Assembly (NCBI GenBank): GCA_030267565.1
Contig: BRXU01000046.1
Location: 615,001-679,000 of the forward strand
Reading direction: 5' to 3'
DNA: 64,000 nucleotides
DNA from: Pleodorina starrii
Taxonomy: Eukaryota; Chlorophyta; Chlorophyceae; Chlamydomonadales; Volvocaceae
The position numbers were made by a program, and so were the translations under genes. The number at the start of each line of letters is the position of its first letter. Within the stretch, counting starts at the first letter, position 1. The notes below the pieces were generated by a model. It ran no database searches, was not told the origin of the DNA, and saw nothing but the letters and a program-made list of their open reading frames with translations. Shown in pieces: positions 48,000 to 59,900 of this stretch.

Positions 48000-50900
48000 A
48001 TGTGCCCGGTGCCCGGTGCCCGGTGCCCGGTGCCCGGTGCCCGGTGCCCGGTGCCCGGTGCCCGGTGCCCGGTGCCCGGTGCCCGGTGCCCGGTGCCCGG
48101 TGCCCGGTGCCCGGTGCCCGGTGCCCGGTGCCCGGTGCCCGGTGCCCGGTGCCCGGTGCCCGGTGCCCGGTGCCCGGTGCCCGGTGCCCGGTGCCCGGTG
48201 CCCGGTGCCCGGTGCCCGGTGCCCGGTGCCCGGTGCCCGGTGCCCGGTGCCCGGTGCCCGGTGCCCGGTGCCCGGTGCCCGGTGCCCGGTGCCCGGTGCC
48301 CGGTGCCCGGTGCCCGGTGCCCGGTGCCCGGTGCCCGGTGCCCGGTGCCCGGTGCCCGGTGCCCGGTGCCCGGTGCCCGGTGCCCGGTGCCCGGTGCCCG
48401 GTGCCCGGTGCCCGGTGCCCGGTGCCCGGTGCCCGGTGCCCGGTGCCCGGTGCCCGGTGCCCGGTGCCCGGTGCCCGGTGCCCGGTGCCCGGTGCCCGGT
48501 GCCCGGTGCCCGGTGCCCGGTGCCCGGTGCCCGGTGCCCGGTGCCCGGTGCCCGGTGCCCGGTGCCCGGTGCCCGGTGCCCGGTGCCCGGTGCCCGGTGC
48601 CCGGTGCCCGGTGCCCGGTGCCCGGTGCCCGGTGCCCGGTGCCCGGTGCCCGGTGCCCGGTGCCCGGTGCCCGGTGCCCGGTGCCCGGTGCCCGGTGCCC
48701 GGTGCCCGGTGCCCGGTGCCCGGTGCCCGGTGCCCGGTGCCCGGTGCCCGGTGCCCGGTGCCCGGTGCCCGGTGCCCGGTGCCCGGTGCCCGGTGCCCGG
48801 TGCCCGGTGCCCGGTGCCCGGTGCCCGGTGCCCGGTGCCCGGTGCCCGGTGCCCGGTGCCCGGTGCCCGGTGCCCGGTGCCCGGTGCCCGGTGCCCGGTG
48901 CCCGGTGCCCGGTGCCCGGTGCCCGGTGCCCGGTGCCCGGTGCCCGGTGCCCGGTGCCCGGTGCCCGGTGCCCGGTGCCCGGTGCCCGGTGCCCGGTGCC
49001 CGGTGCCCGGTGCCCGGTGCCCGGTGCCCGGTGCCCGGTGCCCGGTGCCCGGTGCCCGGTGCCCGGTGCCCGGTGCCCGGTGCCCGGTGCCCGGTGCCCG
49101 GTGAGCGGTGCCGGGTGCCCGGTGCCCGGTGCCCGGTGCCCGGTGCCCGGTGCCCGGTGCCCGGTGCCCGGTGCCCGGTGCCCGGTGCCCGGTGCCCGGT
49201 GCCCGGTGCCCGGTGCCCGGTGCCCGGTGCCCGGTGCCCGGTGCCCGGTGCCCGGTGCCCGGTGCCCGGTGCCCGGTGCCCGGTGCCCGGTGCCCGGTGC
49301 CCGGTGCCCGGTGCCCGGTGCCCGGTGCCCGGTGCCCGGTGCCCGGTGCCCGGTGCCCGGTGCCCGGTGCCCGGTGCCCGGTGCCCGGTGCCCGGTGCCC
49401 GGTGCCCGGTGCCCGGTGCCCGGTGCCCGGTGCCCGGTGCCCGGTGCCCGGTGCCCGGTGCCCGGTGCCCGGTGCCCGGTGCCCGGTGCCCGGTGCCCGG
49501 TGCCCGGTGCCCGGTGCCCGGTGCCCGGTGCCCGGTGCCCGGTGCCCGGTGCCCGGTGCCCGGTGCCCGGTGCCCGGTGCCCGGTGCCCGGTGCCCGGTG
49601 CCCGGTGCCCGGTGCCCGGTGCCCGGTGCCCGGTGCCCGGTGCCCGGTGCCCGGTGCCCGGTGCCCGGTGCCCGGTGCCCGGTGCCCGGTGCCCGGTGCC
49701 CGGTGCCCGGTGCCCGGTGCCCGGTGCCCGGTGCCCGGTGCCCGGTGCCCGGTGCCCGGTGCCCGGTGCCCGGTGCCCGGTGCCCGGTGCCCGGTGCCCG
49801 GTGCCCGGTGCCCGGTGCCCGGTGCCCGGTGCCCGGTGCCCGGTGCCCGGTGCCCGGTGCCCGGTGCCCGGTGCCCGGTGCCCGGTGCCCGGTGCCCGGT
49901 GCCCGGTGCCCGGTGCCCGGTGCCCGGTGCCCGGTGCCCGGTGCCCGGTGCCCGGTGCCCGGTGCCCGGTGCCCGGTGCCCGGTGCCCGGTGCCCGGTGC
50001 CCGGTGCCCGGTGCCCGGTGCCCGGTGCCCGGTGCCCGGTGCCCGGTGCCCGGTGCCCGGTGCCCGGTGCCCGGTGCCCGGTGCCCGGTGCCCGGTGCCC
50101 GGTGCCCGGTGCCCGGTGCCCGGTGCCCGGTGCCCGGTGCCCGGTGCCCGGTGCCCGGTGCCCGGTGCCCGGTGCCCGGTGCCCGGTGCCCGGTGCCCGG
50201 TGCCCGGTGCCCGGTGCCCGGTGCCCGGTGCCCGGTGCCCGGTGCCCGGTGCCCGGTGCCCGGTGCCCGGTGCCCGGTGCCCGGTGCCCGGTGCCCGGTG
50301 CCCGGTGCCCGGTGCCCGGTGCCCGGTGCCCGGTGCCCGGTGCCCGGTGCCCGGTGCCCGGTGCCCGGTGCCCGGTGCCCGGTGCCCGGTGCCCGGTGCC
50401 CGGTGCCCGGTGCCCGGTGCCCGGTGCCCGGTGCCCGGTGCCCGGTGCCCGGTGCCCGGTGCCCGGTGCCCGGTGCCCGGTGCCCGGTGCCCGGTGCCCG
50501 GTGCCCGGTGCCCGGTGCCCGGTGCCCGGTGCCCGGTGCCCGGTGCCCGGTGCCCGGTGCCCGGTGCCCGGTGCCCGGTGCCCGGTGCCCGGTGCCCGGT
50601 GCCCGGTGCCCGGTGCCCGGTGCCCGGTGCCCGGTGCCCGGTGCCCGGTGCCCGGTGCCCGGTGCCCGGTGCCCGGTGCCCGGTGCCCGGTGCCCGGTGC
50701 CCGGTGCCCGGTGCCCGGTGCCCGGTGCCCGGTGCCCGGTGCCCGGTGCCCGGTGCCCGGTGCCCGGTGCCCGGTGCCCGGTGCCCGGTGCCCGGTGCCC
50801 GGTGCCCGGTGCCCGGTGCCCGGTGCCCGGTGCCCGGTGCCCGGTGCCCGGTGCCCGGTGCCCGGTGCCCGGTGCCCGGTGCCCGGTGCCCGGTGCCCGG

Positions 50901-53900
50901 TGCCCGGTGCCCGGTGCCCGGTGCCCGGTGCCCGGTGCCCGGTGCCCGGTGCCCGGTGCCCGGTGCCCGGTGCCCGGTGCCCGGTGCCCGGTGCCCGGTG
51001 CCCGGTGCCCGGTGCCCGGTGCCCGGTGCCCGGTGCCCGGTGCCCGGTGCCCGGTGCCCGGTGCCCGGTGCCCGGTGCCCGGTGCCCGGTGCCCGGTGCC
51101 CGGTGCCCGGTGCCCGGTGCCCGGTGCCCGGTGCCCGGTGCCCGGTGCCCGGTGCCCGGTGCCCGGTGCCCGGTGCCCGGTGCCCGGTGCCCCCCGGTGC
51201 CCGGTGCCCGGTGCCCGGTGCCCGGTGCCCGGTGCCCGGTGCCCGGTGCCCGGTGCCCGGTGCCCGGTGCCCGGTGCCCGGTGCCCGGTGCCCGGTGCCC
51301 GGTGCCCGGTGCCCGGTGCCCGGTGCCCGGTGCCCGGTGCCCGGTGCCCGGTGCCCGGTGCCCGGTGCCCGGTGCCCGGTGCCCGGTGCCCGGTGCCCGG
51401 TGCCCGGTGCCCGGTGCCCGGTGCCCGGTGCCCGGTGCCCGGTGCCCGGTGCCCGGTGCCCGGTGCCCGGTGCCCGGTGCCCGGTGCCCGGTGCCCGGTG
51501 CCCGGTGCCCGGTGCCCGGTGCCCGGTGCCCGGTGCCCGGTGCCCGGTGCCCGGTGCCCGGTGCCCGGTGCCCGGTGCCCGGTGCCCGGTGCCCGGTGCC
51601 CGGTGCCCGGTGCCCGGTGCCCGGTGCCCGGTGCCCGGTGCCCGGTGCCCGGTGCCCGGTGCCCGGTGCCCGGTGCCCGGTGCCCGGTCCCCGGTGCCCG
51701 GTGCCCGGTGCCCGGTGCCCGGTGCCCGGTGCCCGGTGCCCGGTGCCCGGTGCCCGGTGCCCGGTGCCCGGTGCCCGGTGCCCGGTGCCCGGTGCCCGGT
51801 GCCCGGTGCCCGGTGCCCGGTGCCCGGTGCCCGGTGCCCGGTGCCCGGTGCCCGGTGCCCGGTGCCCGGTGCCCGGTGCCCGGTGCCCGGTGCCCGGTGC
51901 CCGGTGCCCGGTGCCCGGTGCCCGGTGCCCGGTGCCCGGTGCCCGGTGCCCGGTGCCCGGTGCCCGGTGCCCGGTGCCCGGTGCCCGGTGCCCGGTGCCC
52001 GGTGCCCGGTGCCCGGTGCCCGGTGCCCGGTGCCCGGTGCCCGGTGCCCGGTGCCCGGTGCCCGGTGCCCGGTGCCCGGTGCCCGGTGCCCGGTGCCCGG
52101 TGCCCGGTGCCCGGTGCCCGGTGCCCGGTGCCCGGTGCCCGGTGCCCGGTGCCCGGTGCCCGGTGCCCGGTGCCCGGTGCCCGGTGCCCGGGCCCGGTGC
52201 CCGGTGCCCGGTGCCCGGTGCCCGGTGCCCGGTGCCCGGTGCCCGGTGCCCGGTGCCCGGTGCCCGGTGCCCGGTGCCCGGTGCCCGGTGCCCGGTGCCC
52301 GGTGCCCGGTGCCCGGTGCCCGGTGCCCGGTGCCCGGTGCCCGGTGCCCGGTGCCCGGTGCCCGGTGCCCGGTGCCCGGTGCCCGGTGCCCGGTGCCCGG
52401 TGCCCGGTGCCCGGTGCCCGGTGCCCGGTGCCCGGTGCCCGGTGCCCGGTGCCCGGTGCCCGGTGCCCGGTGCCCGGTGCCCGGTGCCCGGTGCCCGGTG
52501 CCCGGTGCCCGGTGCCCGGTGCCCGGTGCCCGGTGCCCGGTGCCCGGTGCCCGGTGCCCGGTGCCCGGTGCCCGGTGCCCGGTGCCCGGTGCCCGGTGCC
52601 CGGTGCCCGGTGCCCGGTGCCCGGTGCCCGGTGCCCGGTGCCCGGTGCCCGGTGCCCGGTGCCCGGTGCCCGGTGCCCGGTGCCCGGGGGGGCCCGGTGC
52701 CCGGTGCCCGGTGCCCGGTGCCCGGTGCCCGGTGCCCGGTGCCCGGTGCCCGGTGCCCGGTGCCCGGTGCCCGGTGCCCGGTGCCCGGTGCCCGGTGCCC
52801 GGTGCCCGGTGCCCGGTGCCCGGTGCCCGGTGCCCGGTGCCCGGTGCCCGGTGCCCGGTGCCCGGTGCCCGGTGCCCGGTGCCCGGTGCCCGGTGCCCGG
52901 TGCGCGGTGCCCGGTTCCCGGTGCCCGGTGCCCGGTGCCCGGTGCCCGGTGCCCGGTGCCCGGTGCCCGGTGCCCGGTGCCCGGTGCCCGGTGCCCGGTG
53001 CCCGGTGCCCGGTGCCCGGTGCCCGGTGCCCGGTGCCCGGTGCCCGGTGCCCGGTGCCCGGTGCCCGGTGCCCGGTGCCCGGTGCCCGGTGCCCGGTGCC
53101 CGGTGCCCGGTGCCCGGTGCCCGGTGCCCGGTGCCCGGTGCCCGGTGCCCGGTGCCCGGTGCCCGGTGCCCGGTGCCCGGTGCCCGGTGCGGTGCCCGGT
53201 GCCCGGTGCCCGGTGCCCGGTGCCCGGTGCCCGGTGCCCGGTGCCCGGTGCCCGGTGCCCGGTGCCCGGTGCCCGGTGCCCGGTGCCCGGTGCCCGGTGC
53301 CCGGTGCCCGGTGCCCGGTGCCCGGTGCCCGGTGCCCGGTGCCCGGTGCCCGGTGCCCGGTGCCCGGTGCCCGGTGCCCGGTGCCCGGTGCCCGGTGCCC
53401 GGTGCCCGGTGCCCGGTGCCCGGTGCCCGGTGCCCGGTGCCCGGTGCCCGGTGCCCGGTGCCCGGTGCCCGGTGCCCGGTGCCCGGTGCCCGGTGCCCGG
53501 TGCCCGGTGCCCGGTGCCCGGTGCCCGGTGCCCGGTGCCCGGTGCCCGGTGCCCGGTGCCCGGTGCCCGGTGCCCGGTGCCCGGTGCCCGGTGCCCGGTG
53601 CCCGGTGCCCGGTGCCCGGTGCCCGGTGCCCGGTGCCCGGTGCCCGGTGCCCGGTGCCCGGTGCCCGGTGCCCGGTGCCCGGTGCCCGGTGCCCGGTGCC
53701 CGGTGCCCGGTGCCCGGTGCCCGGTGCCCGGTGCCCGGTGCCCGGTGCCCGGTGCCCGGTGCCCGGTGCCCGGTGCCCGGTGCCCGGTGCCCGGTGCCCG
53801 GTGCCCGGTGCCCGGTGCCCGGTGCCCGGTGCCCGGTGCCCGGTGCCCGGTGCCCGGTGCCCGGTGCCCGGTGCCCGGTGCCCGGTGCCCGGTGCCCGGT

Positions 53901-56900
53901 GCCCGGTGCCCGGTGCCCGGTGCCCGGTGCCCGGTGCCCGGTGCCCGGTGCCCGGTGCCCGGTGCCCGGTGCCCGGTGCCCGGTGCCCGGTGCCCGGTGC
54001 CCGGTGCCCGGTGCCCGGTGCCCGGTGCCCGGTGCCCGGTGCCCGGTGCCCGGTGCCCGGTGCCCGGTGCCCGGTGCCCGGTGCCCGGTGCCCGGTGCCC
54101 GGTGCCCGGTGCCCGGTGCCCGGTGCCCGGTGCCCGGTGCCCGGTGCCCGGTGCCCGGTGCCCGGTGCCCGGTGCCCGGTGCCCGGTGCGGTGCCCGGTG
54201 CCCGGTGCCCGGTGCCCGGTGCCCGGTGCCCGGTGCCCGGTGCCCGGTGCCCGGTGCCCGGTGCCCGGTGCCCGGTGCCCGGTGCCCGGTGCCCGGTGCC
54301 CGGTGCCCGGTGCCCGGAGAGCGGTGCCCGGTGCCCGGTGCCCGGTGCCCGGTGCCCGGTGCCCGGTGCCCGGTGCCCGGTGCCCGGTGCCCGGTGCCCG
54401 GTGCCCGGTGCCCGGTGCCCGGTGCCCGGTGCCCGGTGCCCGGTGCCCGGTGCCCGGTGCCCGGTGCCCGGTGCCCGGTGCCCGGTGCCCGGTGCCCGGT
54501 GCCCGGTGCCCGGTGCCCGGTGCCCGGTGCCCGGTGCCCGGTGCCCGGTGCCCGGTGCCCGGTGCCCGGTGCCCGGTGCCCGGTGCCCGGTGCCCGGTGC
54601 CCGGTGCCCGGTGCCCGGTGCCCGGTGCCCGGTGCCCGGTGCCCGGTGCCCGGTGCCCGGTGCCCGGTGCCCGGTGCCCGGGTGCCCGGTGCCCGGTGCC
54701 CGGTGCCCGGTGCCCGGTGCCCGGTGCCCGGTGCCCGGTGCCCGGTGCCCGGTGCCCGGGGCGCGGTGCCCGGTGCCCGGTGCCCGGTGCCCGGTGCCCG
54801 GTGCCCGGTGCCCGGTGCCCGGTGCCCGGTGCCCGGTGCCCGGTGCCCGGTGCCCGGTGCCCGGTGCCCGGTGCCCGGTGCCCGGTGCCCGGTGCCCGGT
54901 GCCCGGTGCCCGGTGCCCGGTGCCCGGTGCCCGGTGCCCGGTGCCCGGTGCCCGGTGCCCGGTGCCCGGTGCCCGGTGCCCGGTGCCCGGTGCCCGGTGC
55001 CCGGTGCCCGGTGCCCGGTGCCCGGTGCCCGGTGCCCGGTGCCCGGTGCCCGGTGCCCGGTGCCCGGTGCCCGGTGCCCGGTGCCCGGTGCCCGGTGCCC
55101 GGTGCCCGGTGCCCGGTGCCCGGTGCCCGGTGCCCGGTGCCCGGTGCCCGGTGCCCGGTGCCCGGTGCCCGGTGCCCGGTGTGCCCGGTGCCCGGTGCCC
55201 GGTGCCCGGTGCCCGGTGCCCGGTGCCCGGTGCCCGGTGCCCGGTGCCCGGTGCCCGGTGCCCGGTGCCCGGTGCCCGGTGCCCGGTGCCCGGTGCCCGG
55301 TGCCCGGTGCCCGGTGCCCGGTGCCCGGTGCCCGGTGCCCGGTGCCCGGTGCCCGGTGCCCGGTGCCCGGTGCCCGGTGCCCGGTGCGCGGTGCCCGGTG
55401 CCCGGTGCCCGGTGCCCGGTGCCCGGTGCCCGGTGCCCGGTGCCCGGTGCCCGGTGCCCGGTGCCCGGTGCCCGGTGCCCGGTGCCCGGTGCCCGGTGCC
55501 CGGTGCCCGGTGCCCGGTGCCCGGTGCCCGGTGCCCGGTGCCCGGTGCCCGGTGCCCGGTGCCCGGTGCCCGGTGCCCGGTGCCCGGTGCCCGGTGCCCG
55601 GTGCCCGGTGCCCGGTGCCCGGTGCCCGGTGCCCGGTGCCCGGTGCCCGGTGCCCGGTGCCCGGTGCCCGGTGCCCGGTGCCCAATGCCCGGTGCCCGGT
55701 GCCCGGTGCCCGGTGCCCGGTGCCCGGTGCCCGGTGCCCGGTGCCCGGTGCCCGGTGCCCGGTGCCCGGTGCCCGGTGCCCGGTGCCCGGTGCCCGGTGC
55801 CCGGTGCCCGGTGCCCGGTGCCCGGTGCCCGGTGCCCGGTGCCCGGTGCCCGGTGCCCGGTGCCCGGTGCCCGGTGCCCGGTGCCCGGTGCCCGGTGCCC
55901 GGTGCCCGGTGCCCGGTGCCCGGTGCCCGGTGCCCGGTGCCCGGTGCCCGGTGCCCGGTGCCCGGTGCCCGGTGCCCGGTGCCCGGTGCCCGGTGCCCGG
56001 TGCCCGGTGCCCGGTGCCCGGTGCCCGGTGCCCGGTGCCCGGTGCCCGGTGCCCGGTGCCCGGTGCCCGGTGCCCGGTGCCCGGTGCCCGGTGCCCGGTG
56101 CCCGGTGCCCGGTGCCCGGTGCCCGGTGCCCGGTGCCCGGTGCCCGGTGCCCGGTGCCCGGTGCCCGGTGCCCGGTGCCCGGTGCGGTGCCCGGTGCCCG
56201 GTGCCCGGTGCCCGGTGCCCGGTGCCCGGTGCCCGGTGCCCGGTGCCCGGTGCCCGGTGCCCGGTGCCCGGTGCCCGGTGCCCGGTGCCCGGTGCCCGGT
56301 GCCCGGTGCCCGGTGCCCGGTGCCCGGTGCCCGGTGCCCGGTGCCCGGTGCCCGGTGCCCGGTGCCCGGTGCCCGGTGCCCGGTGCCCGGTGCCCGGTGC
56401 CCGGTGCCCGGTGCCCGGTGCCCGGTGCCCGGTGCCCGGTGCCCGGTGCCCGGTGCCCGGTGCCCGGTGCCCGGTGCCCGGTGCCCGGTGCCCGGTGCCC
56501 GGTGCCCGGTGCCCGGTGCCCGGTGCCCGGTGCCCGGTGCCCGGTGCCCGGTGCCCGGTGCCCGGTGCCCGGTGCCCGGTGCCCGGTGCCCGGTGCCCGG
56601 TGCCCGGTGCCCGGTGCCCGGTGCCCGGTGCCCGGTGCCCGGTGCCCGGTGCCCGGTGCCCGGTGCCCGGTGCCCGGTGCCCGCCCGGTGCCCGGTGCCC
56701 GGTGCCCGGTGCCCGGTGCCCGGTGCCCGGTGCCCGGTGCCCGGTGCCCGGTGCCCGGTGCCCGGTGCCCGGTGCCCGGTGCCCGGTGCCCGGTGCCCGG
56801 TGCCCGGTGCCCGGTGCCCGGTGCCCGGTGCCCGGTGCCCGGTGCCCGGTGCCCGGTGCCCGGTGCCCGGTGCCCGGTGCCCGGTGCCCGGTGCCCGGTG

Positions 56901-59900
56901 CCCGGTGCCCGGTGCCCGGTGCCCGGTGCCCGGTGCCCGGTGCCCGGTGCCCGGTGCCCGGTGCCCGGTGCCCGGTGCCCGGTGCCCGGTGCCCGGTGCC
57001 CGGTGCCCGGTGCCCGGTGCCCGGTGCCCGGTGCCCGGTGCCCGGTGCCCGGTGCCCGGTGCCCGGTGCCCGGTGCCCGGTGCCCGGTGCCCGGTGCCCG
57101 GTGCCCGGTGCCCGGTGCCCGGTGCCCGGTGCCCGGTGCCCGGTGCCCGGTGCCCGGTGCCCGGTGCCCGGTGCCCGGTGCCCCCGGTGCCCGGTGCCCG
57201 GTGCCCGGTGCCCGGTGCCCGGTGCCCGGTGCCCGGTGCCCGGTGCCCGGTGCCCGGTGCCCGGTGCCCGGTGCCCGGTGCCCGGTGCCCGGTGCCCGGT
57301 GCCCGGTGCCCGGTGCCCGGTGCCCGGTGCCCGGTGCCCGGTGCCCGGTGCCCGGTGCCCGGTGCCCGGTGCCCGGTGCCCGGTGCCCGGTGCCCGGTGC
57401 CCGGTGCCCGGTGCCCGGTGCCCGGTGCCCGGTGCCCGGTGCCCGGTGCCCGGTGCCCGGTGCCCGGTGCCCGGTGCCCGGTGCCCGGTGCCCGGTGCCC
57501 GGTGCCCGGTGCCCGGTGCCCGGTGCCCGGTGCCCGGTGCCCGGTGCCCGGTGCCCGGTGCCCGGTGCCCGGTGCCCGGTGCCCGGTGCCCGGTGCCCGG
57601 TGCCCGGTGCCCGGTGCCCGGTGCCCGGTGCCCGGTGCCCGGTGCCCGGTGCCCGGTGCCCGGTGCCCGGTGCCCGGTGGGTGCCCGGTGCCCGGTGCCC
57701 GGTGCCCGGTGCCCGGTGCCCGGTGCCCGGTGCCCGGTGCCCGGTGCCCGGTGCCCGGTGCCCGGTGCCCGGTGCCCGGTGCCCGGTGCCCGGTGCCCGG
57801 TGCCCGGTGCCCGGTGCCCGGTGCCCGGTGCCCGGTGCCCGGTGCCCGGTGCCCGGTGCCCGGTGCCCGGTGCCCGGTGCCCGGTGCCCGGTGCCCGGTG
57901 CCCGGTGCCCGGTGCCCGGTGCCCGGTGCCCGGTGCCCGGTGCCCGGTGCCCGGTGCCCGGTGCCCGGTGCCCGGTGCCCGGTGCCCGGTGCCCGGTGCC
58001 CGGTGCCCGGTGCCCGGTGCCCGGTGCCCGGTGCCCGGTGCCCGGTGCCCGGTGCCCGGTGCCCGGAGCCCGGTGCCCGGTGCCCGGTGCCCGGTGCCCG
58101 GTGCCCGGTGCCCGGTGCCCGGTGCCCGGTGCCCGGTGCCCGGTGCCCGGTGCCCGGTGCCCGGTGCCCGGTGCCCGGTTGCCCGGTGCCCGGTGCCCGG
58201 TGCCCGGTGCCCGGTGCCCGGTGCCCGGTGCCCGGTGCCCGGTGCCCGGTGCCCGGTGCCCGGTGCCCGGTGCCCGGTGCCCGGTGCCCGGTGCCCGGTG
58301 CCCGGTGCCCGGTGCCCGGTGCCCGGTGCCCGGTGCCCGGTGCCCGGTGCCCGGTGCCCGGTGCCCGGTGCCCGGTGCCCGGTGCCCGGTGCCCGGTGCC
58401 CGGTGCCCGGTGCCCGGTGCCCGGTGCCCGGTGCCCGGTGCCCGGTGCCCGGTGCCCGGTGCCCGGTGCCCGGTGCCCGGTGCCCGGTGCCCGGTGCCCG
58501 GTGCCCGGTGCCCGGTGCCCGGTGCCCGGTGCCCGGTGCCCGGTGCCCGGTGCCCGGTGCCCGGTGCCCGGTGCCCGGTGCCCGGTGCCCGGTGCCCGGT
58601 GCCCGGTGCCCGGTGCCCGGTGCCCGGTGCCCGGTGCCCGGTGCCCGGTGCCCGGTGCCCGGTGCCCGGTGCCCGGTGCCCGGTGCCCGGTGCCCGGTGC
58701 CCGGTGCCCGGTGCCCGGTGCCCGGTGCCCGGTGCCCGGTGCCCGGTGCCCGGTGCCCGGTGCCCGGTGCCCGGTGCCCGGTGCCCGGTGCCCGGTGCCC
58801 GGTGCCCGGTGCCCGGTGCCCGGTGCCCGGTGCCCGGTGCCCGGTGCCCGGTGCCCGGTGCCCGGTGCCCGGTGCCCGGTGCCCGGTGCCCGGTGCCCGG
58901 TGCCCGGTGCCCGGTGCCCGGTGCCCGGTGCCCGGTGCCCGGTGCCCGGTGCCCGGTGCCCGGTGCCCGGTGCCCGGTGCCCGGTGCCCGGTGCCCGGTG
59001 CCCGGTGCCCGGTGCCCGGTGCCCGGTGCCCGGTGCCCGGTGCCCGGTGCCCGGTGCCCGGTGCCCGGTGCCCGGTGCCCGGTGCCCGGTGCCCGGTGCC
59101 CGGTGCCCGGTGCCCGGTGCCCGGTGCCCGGTGCCCGGTGCCCGGTGCCCGGTGCCCGGTGCCCGGTGCCCGGTGCCCGGCCCGGTGCCCGGTGCCCGGT
59201 GCCCGGTGCCCGGTGCCCGGTGCCCGGTGCCCGGTGCCCGGTGCCCGGTGCCCGGTGCCCGGTGCCCGGTGCCCGGTGCCCGGTGCCCGGTGCCCGGTGC
59301 CCGGTGCCCGGTGCCCGGTGCCCGGTGCCCGGTGCCCGGTGCCCGGTGCCCGGTGCCCGGTGCCCGGTGCCCGGTGCCCGGTGCCCGGTGCCCGGTGCCC
59401 GGTGCCCGGTGCCCGGTGCCCGGTGCCCGGTGCCCGGTGCCCGGTGCCCGGTGCCAGGTGCCCGGTGCCCGGTGCCCGGTGCCCGGTGCCCGGTGCCCGG
59501 TGCCCGGTGCCCGGTGCCCGGTGCCCGGTGCCCGGTGCCCGGTGCCCGGTGCCCGGTGCCCGGTGCCCGGTGCCCGGTGCCCGGTGCCCGGTGCCCGGTG
59601 CCCGGTGCCCGGTGCCCGGTGCCCGGTGCCCGGTGCCCGGTGCCCGGTGCCCGGTGCCCGGTGCCCGGTGCCCGCCGCCCGGTGCCCGGTGCCCGGTGCC
59701 CGGTGCCCGGTGCCCGGTGCCCGGTGCCCGGTGCCCGGTGCCCGGTGCCCGGTGCCCGGTGCCCGGTGCCCGGTGCCCGGTGCCCGGTGCCCGGTGCCCG
59801 GTGCCCGGTGCCCGGTGCCCGGTGCCCGGTGCCCGGTGCCCGGTGCCCGGTGCCCGGTGCCCGGTGCCCGGTGCCCGGTGCCCGGTGCCCGGTGCCCGGT

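Noticed and set aside
37752..49104. Frames of hundreds to about 3,000 codons over the minisatellite, one running into the heptamer array
   Set aside because: Repeat-derived. Only the minus-strand part below about 37572 carries recognisable domains, and that belongs to the LINE.
43656..55685. A 4,009-codon minus-strand frame of 7-residue repeats
   Set aside because: Heptamer satellite read three units at a time, then minisatellite; no start context, domain or intron structure.
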